Positions 6,152 to 10,357 of a stretch of 10,357 nucleotides of DNA are shown here, piece after piece. The DNA comes from Steroidobacteraceae bacterium (GTDB taxonomy: Bacteria > Pseudomonadota > Gammaproteobacteria > Steroidobacterales > Steroidobacteraceae): the NCBI GenBank assembly GCA_023253235.1, contig JALRHE010000284.1:1-10357 (forward strand), in the 5' to 3' direction. The notes under the pieces were generated by a model. The model did no database searches and had not been told where the DNA came from. It was given only the letters and a program-made list of their open reading frames with translations. Both the position numbers and the translations under genes were made by a program. Positions within the stretch are counted from its first letter, which is position 1. Each line of letters begins with the position of its first letter.

Positions 6152-8572
6152 TTAACGCTGCGGTGAGATACGCCAGATTTTCTGGGCGTACTCCAGAATG
6201 GCGCGATCAGATGCGAAGTGCCCCATACCGGCGACGTTTTCGATCGCGGCAGCGGTCCAGCGTGAGGGTTGCCGAAAGAGTTCATCGGCTTGTTGCTGCG
6301 CCTGACGATAGCTCGCGAAATCCGCCATCAGGCAGTATCGATCGCCATCCCCGAGCAAACTGCCGATGAGCTCGCGATAACGCTCCGAGTCACCGGGTGA
6401 GAATCGACCGCTTGCGATCGAATCGAGTACAGCAGTCAAGTCGGGGTCGGCCTTGGCGATCTCTTCCGGGTGGTAGCCGTTCGATTTGAGATTCGCAATC
6501 TCATCGCTGCGCAACCCGAAGGTGAACATGTGGTCTGCACCGACACGTTCGCGCATCTCGATGGTAGCTCCATCCAGTGTGCCGATCGTCAGAGCCCCGT
6601 TGAGTGCGAACTTCATGTTGCCCGTACCGGAAGCTTCGGTGCCAGCCGTGGATATTTGTTCCGACAGGTCGGTGCCCGGGATGATGATCTCGGCCAGCGA
6701 CACGCTGTAGTTCGGCAGAAAGACGACTTTAAGTCGTCCTTCCAGAGTCGAATCGTGATTGACGACGGCGGCGACGTCATTGATCAAACGGATGATCTGC
6801 TTGGCTGTCTGGTATGACGAGGCTGCCTTACCGGCGAAGACGACGGTGCGCGGAACCCAGTCTGCGCTCGGATTGGCGAGTATGGCGTGATATCGCGACA
6901 CGACGTGCAGCAGGTTGAGCAACTGTCGCTTGTATTCGTGGATACGCTTGATTTGTACATCGAAAAGACTGTTTGGATCGGTACCGATACCCGTCGCACG
7001 ATGTATGAGGTCGCAGAGGCGGCGCTTGTTTTCCCATTTGATCGCACGAAACTCGCCAATGAAGTTCTCATCGTGAGCATGACTCTTGAGTAGTCGGAGC
7101 CGGTCAGGCTCGATTCGCCATTGCCGGCCGATTTTCAGATCTAACAGTCGAGCGAGTCCCGGATTGGCTTGCGACAGCCAGCGTCGCAGTGTGACACCGT
7201 TGGTGACGTTGACGAAGCGCTCGGGCCATAACTCGGCGAAATCTTTGAAAACGTGATCGACCATGAGCGTCGAGTGCAGTGCCGAGACGCCGTTGATGGT
7301 GTGGCTACCCATGACTGCCAGATGCGCCATGCGGATCTGGCGCTCCCGTGGTTCCGGGCCAGGGATCTCGATAATGCTCATCCTCGAGAGACGCTCCGGA
7401 TCGTTCGGAAAGCGTTCGGCGACTTCCTCCAACAATGCTTCGTTCAAGCGCTCGATAATGGTGAGATGACGGGGTAGCACACGCTGAATGAGTTCGGTGC
7501 TCCAAGTCTCGAGTGCCTCGGGCATCAAGGTGTGATTCGTATACGAGAAAATCTGGCGCGTGATATCCCAAGCGACCGCCCAATCCATCGAATATCGATC
7601 GACGAGGACTCGGATCAGCTCTGCGACCGCCAAGGCAGGATGCGTGTCGTTCAGGTGAATTGCTACATGATCTGCCAGATTCGCGAGCGTCGAATGCTCC
7701 TCGAGATGTCGTTGGAGGATGTCGGCGATCGACGCGCAGACAAAGAAATACTCCTGCCGCAGTCGCAGCTCGCGACCTGCCTCTGTGCTGTCGTTCGGGT
7801 AGAGCACCCAAGAGAGCACTTCGTCTTGTCCTTTGATCGCAGCGGCCGAGTGAAGATCGCCGGCGTTGAAGAGCGACATGTCGAGAGCAGGGGTGGCTCG
7901 CGCCTCCCAAAGGCGCAGTGTGCCCACTCGACCGGTGGCGTAACCGGGCACGAACATGTCGTGCGCTCGGGCTATCACTCGGCGCTCCGGTGTCCAAATC
8001 GTGGTGCCATGCTCGTCACGGTCGGTTTGTCCACCGAAGCCGACCTCGACATCGCGATCTATTCGCGCGAGCTCCCAAGGCGAGCCATCTTTCAGCCATT
8101 CGTCAGGCGTCTCGCGTTGCGAGCCGTGTTCGAAGCGTTGATGGAACATGCCGAACTGGTAACGGATGCCGTATCCGAACGCAGGTATGTTCATCGTCGC
8201 CATCGAGTCGAGGAAGCACGCGGCGAGCCGTCCGAGGCCGCCGTTACCGAGTCCGGCATCCGACTCGACGTCCTGCAGTTGCTCGAGGTGACGGCCGCGT
8301 TCGGCGAGTGCCTCACGAAGCGGCGCATCGAGCTCTAATGCTTCAGCCGCATTCGTGAGCGAACGTCCGATCAAGAATTCCATCGATAGGTAATGAACGC
8401 GACGCGCCTTATTTGCGCGGTCCTGCAGTTGGCTGCGCAGTGCGCGGGCTGACAGATCCTCGCGTAACAAACGGGCGACAGCGGCTAGCCATTGGGTGTC
8501 GCTGGCATCGGCAGGTGCGACGCTGAATTCGCCGATCAGGCGTTCGTCGATCGCGCGGGCAAGCGATGTCAT
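6152..8572 (-). CDS. glgP: Glycogen/starch/maltodextrin phosphorylase, GT35
   Basis: An 806-residue cytoplasmic PLP enzyme that releases glucose-1-phosphate from non-reducing ends of alpha-1,4 glucan; E. coli GlgP is 815 and MalP 797. The N-terminal part has RRVHYLSMEFLIGRSL (57-72) and DAGLGNGGLGRLAACFLDSM (105-124). AIHLNDTHPA at 304-313 is an active-site segment. The PLP lysine is Lys654 in the signature EASGTGNMKFALNG (646-659), followed by ALTIGTLDGATIEM. The pairing with glgB favours glycogen as the substrate over maltodextrin, so I use glgP. The start codon lies in an ATGA overlap with the arsR-like stop and has no good Shine-Dalgarno of its own, so translation probably depends on ribosomes finishing the upstream gene. 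No glgC, glgA or glgX is in the window. Confidence 0.96.
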   Translation of the reverse strand: MTSLARAIDERLIGEFSVAPADASDTQWLAAVARLLREDLSARALRSQLQDRANKARRVHYLSMEFLIGRSLTNAAEALELDAPLREALAERGRHLEQLQDVESDAGLGNGGLGRLAACFLDSMATMNIPAFGYGIRYQFGMFHQRFEHGSQRETPDEWLKDGSPWELARIDRDVEVGFGGQTDRDEHGTTIWTPERRVIARAHDMFVPGYATGRVGTLRLWEARATPALDMSLFNAGDLHSAAAIKGQDEVLSWVLYPNDSTEAGRELRLRQEYFFVCASIADILQRHLEEHSTLANLADHVAIHLNDTHPALAVAELIRVLVDRYSMDWAVAWDITRQIFSYTNHTLMPEALETWSTELIQRVLPRHLTIIERLNEALLEEVAERFPNDPERLSRMSIIEIPGPEPRERQIRMAHLAVMGSHTINGVSALHSTLMVDHVFKDFAELWPERFVNVTNGVTLRRWLSQANPGLARLLDLKIGRQWRIEPDRLRLLKSHAHDENFIGEFRAIKWENKRRLCDLIHRATGIGTDPNSLFDVQIKRIHEYKRQLLNLLHVVSRYHAILANPSADWVPRTVVFAGKAASSYQTAKQIIRLINDVAAVVNHDSTLEGRLKVVFLPNYSVSLAEIIIPGTDLSEQISTAGTEASGTGNMKFALNGALTIGTLDGATIEMRERVGADHMFTFGLRSDEIANLKSNGYHPEEIAKADPDLTAVLDSIASGRFSPGDSERYRELIGSLLGDGDRYCLMADFASYRQAQQQADELFRQPSRWTAAAIENVAGMGHFASDRAILEYAQKIWRISPQR

Positions 8573-8859
8573 GTTGATGACCGACTGGAAGCTTCGCCCA
8601 AGTACAGGATGAGTTGCTGCAGCGCGCCTACATTCGCTCGGTAGATACGATCGCGGCCGCTGCGTTCCTCCGTCACCAGCCCCGCGTGGCGCAACTGCCG
8701 GAGATGAAAGGACAGGGTATTGGCAGGTAGTCGCAAGGCGGCCGCCATGTCCGAGGGCCGCGCCCCGGCAGTTCCCACCTGCCCTAGCAGGCTGACGATG
8801 GCCAGCCGACTGGGCTGGGAGAGCGCGTTGAAGGACTCAGCCGCCTGATTCAGTTCCAT
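8569..8859 (-). CDS. ArsR/SmtB-family winged-helix regulator lacking cysteines
   Basis: A 96-residue DNA-binding protein, first gene of the glgP-glgB operon. Family marks: FNALSQPSRLAIVSLL (10-25, the ALxxPxRLxIlxLL helix), a helix-turn-helix with PSDMAAALRLPANTLSFHLRQLRHAGLV (35-62; the LSFHLxxLxxAGLV recognition helix), and a wing ERSGRDRIYRAN (64-75). Many ArsR members sense arsenite or metals through cysteines in the alpha-3 helix or, in the LSFHL subgroup, near the C-terminus. This protein has no cysteine at all, and its tail reads GEASSRSST. Thiol-based metal sensing is therefore ruled out; an unknown signal is more likely. The four-base ATGA overlap with glgP suggests it controls glycogen use and itself. 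ArsR-type repression of its own operon is inferred from the family and from a palindrome over its start. Confidence 0.88.
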   Translation of the reverse strand: MELNQAAESFNALSQPSRLAIVSLLGQVGTAGARPSDMAAALRLPANTLSFHLRQLRHAGLVTEERSGRDRIYRANVGALQQLILYLGEASSRSST

Positions 8860-8880
8860 ATTTCCAATAATATAGAAATA
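8859..8880 (-). promoter_or_regulatory. Candidate operator palindrome of the arsR-like/glgP/glgB operon
   Basis: TATTTC (8859-8864) and GAAATA (8875-8880) form perfect 6-bp inverted arms around the AT-only-but-one 10-bp centre CAATAATATA. The site is 22 bp, a size typical of ArsR-family operators. It covers the first base of the arsR-like ATG and the putative -10 element, so a bound dimer would block RNA polymerase. The palindrome is seen; its binding by the adjacent protein is inference. Confidence 0.5.
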
Positions 8881-8895
8881 AAAAGGAGGCGTCAG
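8867..8895 (-). promoter_or_regulatory. Putative sigma-70 promoter for arsR-like/glgP/glgB
   Basis: On the minus strand CTGACG (8890-8895) as -35 and TATTAT (8867-8872) as -10 are separated by 17 nt. The matches to consensus are 4/6 and 5/6. The -10 ends 7 nt before the ATG, so transcription would begin at or next to the start codon, giving a leaderless or nearly leaderless mRNA. This fits the weak Shine-Dalgarno there. Confidence 0.4.
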
Positions 8896-8981
8896 CGTTT
8901 ATGGGGCTTTAAATCTGGATTGTGGCGACGACTTAAGCACGAGAGATAGCAGCGTTTGCTAGCATCCCATTGTTCCGTTTT

Positions 8982-8985
8982 GGAG
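8982..8985 (+). promoter_or_regulatory. Shine-Dalgarno site that decides the motA GTG start
   Basis: GGAG lies 7 nt before the GTG at 8993. No in-frame ATG precedes the conserved MotA N-terminus, so this site fixes the start. Confidence 0.65.
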
Positions 8986-8992
8986 ATTCCCC

Positions 8993-9856
8993 GTGTTCGC
9001 GATCATCGGTTTGGTGGTTTTGTTTGGCTGCGTGTTCGGTGGCTACATCTTGGCGGGCGGCAAGATGGCACCCATCCTGAAAGCCCTGCCGTTCGAGATG
9101 CTGATCATCGGTGGCGCTGGTGTCGGGGCGATGGTGATCTCGAACAGCCTCGATGTGCTCAAGGGCGTTGGCGCCGGCGTCGGTAAGGTGTTCGGTGGTC
9201 CCAAGTATCACAAACAGGAATACATGGACACGATCTTCCTGGTCGTGAAGCTCTTCAAGGTCTTCAAGGCCGAGGGCGCCGTAGCGCTCGAATCGCACAT
9301 CGAGAACCCTGAAGCGAGTTCGATCTTCGGCGAGTATCCGAAGCTGCTGAAAGACCACTCGCTGATCAACATGATCGCGGACACGATCCGTCTGCTCGTC
9401 ACGTCGAACCAACCGCCGAAGCCCGAAGCGGTCGAGGATGTGCTCAACCTCGCGATCAAGACCCACCACCACAACGAAATGAAGCCGGCTGATGCGTTGG
9501 CTGCACTGTCGGGCGCGCTGCCCGCGCTCGGTATCGTGGCCTGCGTGCTCGGCGTTGTGAAGACCATGGCAGCGATCGATCAGCCGCCGCCGGTGCTCGG
9601 CGCACTCGTCGGCTCCGCACTCGTCGGTACCTTCCTCGGCGTGTTCCTCGCCTACGGTATCGTTGAACCGCTCGCGACCCGTCTGAAACAGCTCGTCGAC
9701 GAAGACGGTGAGATCTACCATGTCGCCAAGCATGCGTTGATCGGTCATCTGCAGGGCTATCCCGTGCCGTTGATCATCGAAAGCGCGCGAGCGGCCATTA
9801 GCCACCACTCGCAACCGACATTTGCGGAGGTATTCGATGGCCTCCGAGGCAAGTAA
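8993..9856 (+). CDS. motA: Flagellar motor stator protein MotA
   Basis: A 287-residue inner-membrane protein; with MotB it forms the ion channel that drives flagellar rotation. E. coli MotA is 295. Four membrane segments are visible: about 1-21 (IIGLVVLFGCVFGGYILAGG), 34-52, 172-192 and 202-224. The cytoplasmic loop has LESHIENPEASSIFGEYP (99-116). By alignment with E. coli, Glu98 is kept as Glu100 and Arg90 is replaced by Lys92, which keeps the charge. The two channel prolines are Pro177 in ALPALGIV (E. coli Pro173) and Pro226 in IVEPLATRLKQ (E. coli Pro222). Translation starts at GTG. The gene overlaps motB by 20 nt. No strong sigma-28 or sigma-54 promoter was found in the 133-bp spacer upstream. 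Confidence 0.95.
   Translation: MFAIIGLVVLFGCVFGGYILAGGKMAPILKALPFEMLIIGGAGVGAMVISNSLDVLKGVGAGVGKVFGGPKYHKQEYMDTIFLVVKLFKVFKAEGAVALESHIENPEASSIFGEYPKLLKDHSLINMIADTIRLLVTSNQPPKPEAVEDVLNLAIKTHHHNEMKPADALAALSGALPALGIVACVLGVVKTMAAIDQPPPVLGALVGSALVGTFLGVFLAYGIVEPLATRLKQLVDEDGEIYHVAKHALIGHLQGYPVPLIIESARAAISHHSQPTFAEVFDGLRGK
9826..9830 (+). promoter_or_regulatory. Shine-Dalgarno site of motB inside motA
   Basis: GGAGG lies 6 nt before the motB ATG at 9837, within the motA coding region. It fixes the long N-terminal form of MotB. Confidence 0.75.
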
Positions 9857-10357
9857 CGCGCCGGCGGCTGCCGAGGCGCCGCCAGCTGACGACGCCGCTC
9901 AATCAGCAGCGGCTGCCGAGTCCGCACCGGCTGCGGAACAAACCGCGGCCGAGGCGGCGGCACAACTGCCGCCGATCATCATCAAAAAGGTCATGGCCGA
10001 CGGCCATGCCGGTGGTCACGGCGGTGCCTGGAAGATTGCGCTCGCCGACATGATGACGGCCATGATGGCCTTCTTCTTACTCATGTGGCTTTTATCAGCC
10101 ACCAATGAAGACCAGCGTAAAAGTATTGCTGATTATTTCAAACCTAGCTCGCATAGTGCTGTACAAATGAGTACGGTGGCAGGTACCAGTGGCATCATGG
10201 GTGGACAGTCCTTGCTCGATCCTGATGGTATGCCTTACACAGGTCAACGCACCTCTTTCCTGCAACGTGAAACACCACGCTCTGAAGACGGCACCAAGCC
10301 CGATACAGGTAGCGCAAATAGCAGTGAAAATAATCGTAATAGCAGTGATTTGTCAGC
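9837..10357 (+). CDS. motB: Flagellar motor stator protein MotB, N-terminal part (cut by the window edge)
   Basis: At least 173 residues; the C-terminal OmpA-like peptidoglycan-binding domain lies beyond the window. Residues 1-46 are an Ala/Pro/Glu-rich low-complexity tail, far longer than the few residues usual in E. coli. Then come IIIKKVMADGHAGGHGGAWK (47-66, the conserved basic cytoplasmic segment) and the single membrane helix with ADMMTAMMAFFLLMWLLSAT (70-89). Asp71 corresponds to the proton-carrying Asp32 of E. coli; the usual Tyr-Ala-Asp-Phe is Leu-Ala-Asp-Met here. EDQRKSIADYFKP (91-103) is the plug/linker start, and a polar Ser/Asn-rich linker follows. The Asp in this setting suggests H+ coupling, though Na+-driven homologues share it. 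GC is about 75% at 9841-9960 but about 48% from 10081 to the edge. Confidence 0.93.
   Translation, partial: MASEASNAPAAAEAPPADDAAQSAAAAESAPAAEQTAAEAAAQLPPIIIKKVMADGHAGGHGGAWKIALADMMTAMMAFFLLMWLLSATNEDQRKSIADYFKPSSHSAVQMSTVAGTSGIMGGQSLLDPDGMPYTGQRTSFLQRETPRSEDGTKPDTGSANSSENNRNSSDLS

Larger units (their letters stand above)
8860..8992. other. Divergent arsR-like/motA spacer
   Basis: This 133-bp spacer is AT-rich at its left end, where the arsR-like promoter and palindrome lie. It also has a strong plus-strand AAGGAGG (8883-8889), followed 11 nt later by a three-codon ORF, ATG GGG CTT TAA (8901-8912), which ends 80 nt before motA. No convincing motA promoter or factor-independent terminator is seen. 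Confidence 0.5.

Noticed and set aside
7532..8338. A 268-codon open frame on the plus strand opposite glgP (and a 230-codon out-of-frame minus-strand frame at 7305-7997).
   Set aside because: Both lie wholly within conserved glgP coding sequence. Their products are Arg-rich or lack recognisable motifs, so they are shadows.
8905..8992. A sigma-28 (TAAA-N15-GCCGATAA) or sigma-54 (TGGCAC-N5-TTGC) promoter for motA.
   Set aside because: The TAAA at 8910-8913 has a poor partner at the right spacing, and the GC and TTGC elements at 8937 and 8956 are about 21 nt apart instead of about 12.
8933..9814. A 293-codon open frame on the minus strand opposite motA, rich in Asp, His, Glu and Arg.
   Set aside because: It is the antisense of the clear MotA coding frame, has no domain-like pattern, and arises from the GC-rich, stop-poor codon usage of motA.

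Overview
This is a dense chromosomal window from a motile, Gram-negative, probably gammaproteobacterial organism. The evidence is a soluble transhydrogenase (SthA), a short NADP-type malic enzyme, a glgP-glgB glycogen module and a proteobacterial-type MotA/MotB flagellar stator, in moderately GC-rich DNA with tight gene packing. I cannot name the genus. No rRNA, confident tRNA, CRISPR array, insertion sequence or phage gene is visible.

Layout from left to right. Bases 1-198 (minus) hold the N-terminus of a cation-transporting P-type ATPase that runs off the left edge. Bases 239-1654 (minus) are sthA, with the ATPase just downstream on the same strand. A 127-bp divergent spacer (1655-1781) carries unusual hairpins. 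Bases 1782-3986 (plus) form an overlapping trio: maeB, a small polytopic membrane protein with MASE1-like features, and a MarR-like winged-helix protein. The last of these overlaps tail-to-tail with the minus-strand operon arsR-like - glgP - glgB (8859 to 3964). A 133-bp AT-rich spacer separates that operon from the divergent motA-motB genes, and motB runs off the right edge.

How the genes fit together. MaeB makes NADPH while decarboxylating malate to pyruvate, and SthA can pass electrons from NADPH to NAD+, so the divergent pair forms a redox-balancing node. GlgB makes alpha-1,6 branches in glycogen and GlgP releases glucose-1-phosphate. Both sit behind a cysteine-free ArsR-family protein whose stop codon overlaps the glgP start (ATGA). 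MotA and MotB form the ion-driven stator of the flagellar motor.

Most of the window is core metabolism. The points most worth a second look are the thiol-less ArsR-like regulator fused by translational coupling to glycogen genes, with a palindrome over its own promoter and start; the MASE1-like membrane protein paired with a MarR-like protein downstream of maeB; the hairpin-rich sthA/maeB spacer that can occlude the maeB ribosome binding site; and the abrupt fall in GC inside motB.
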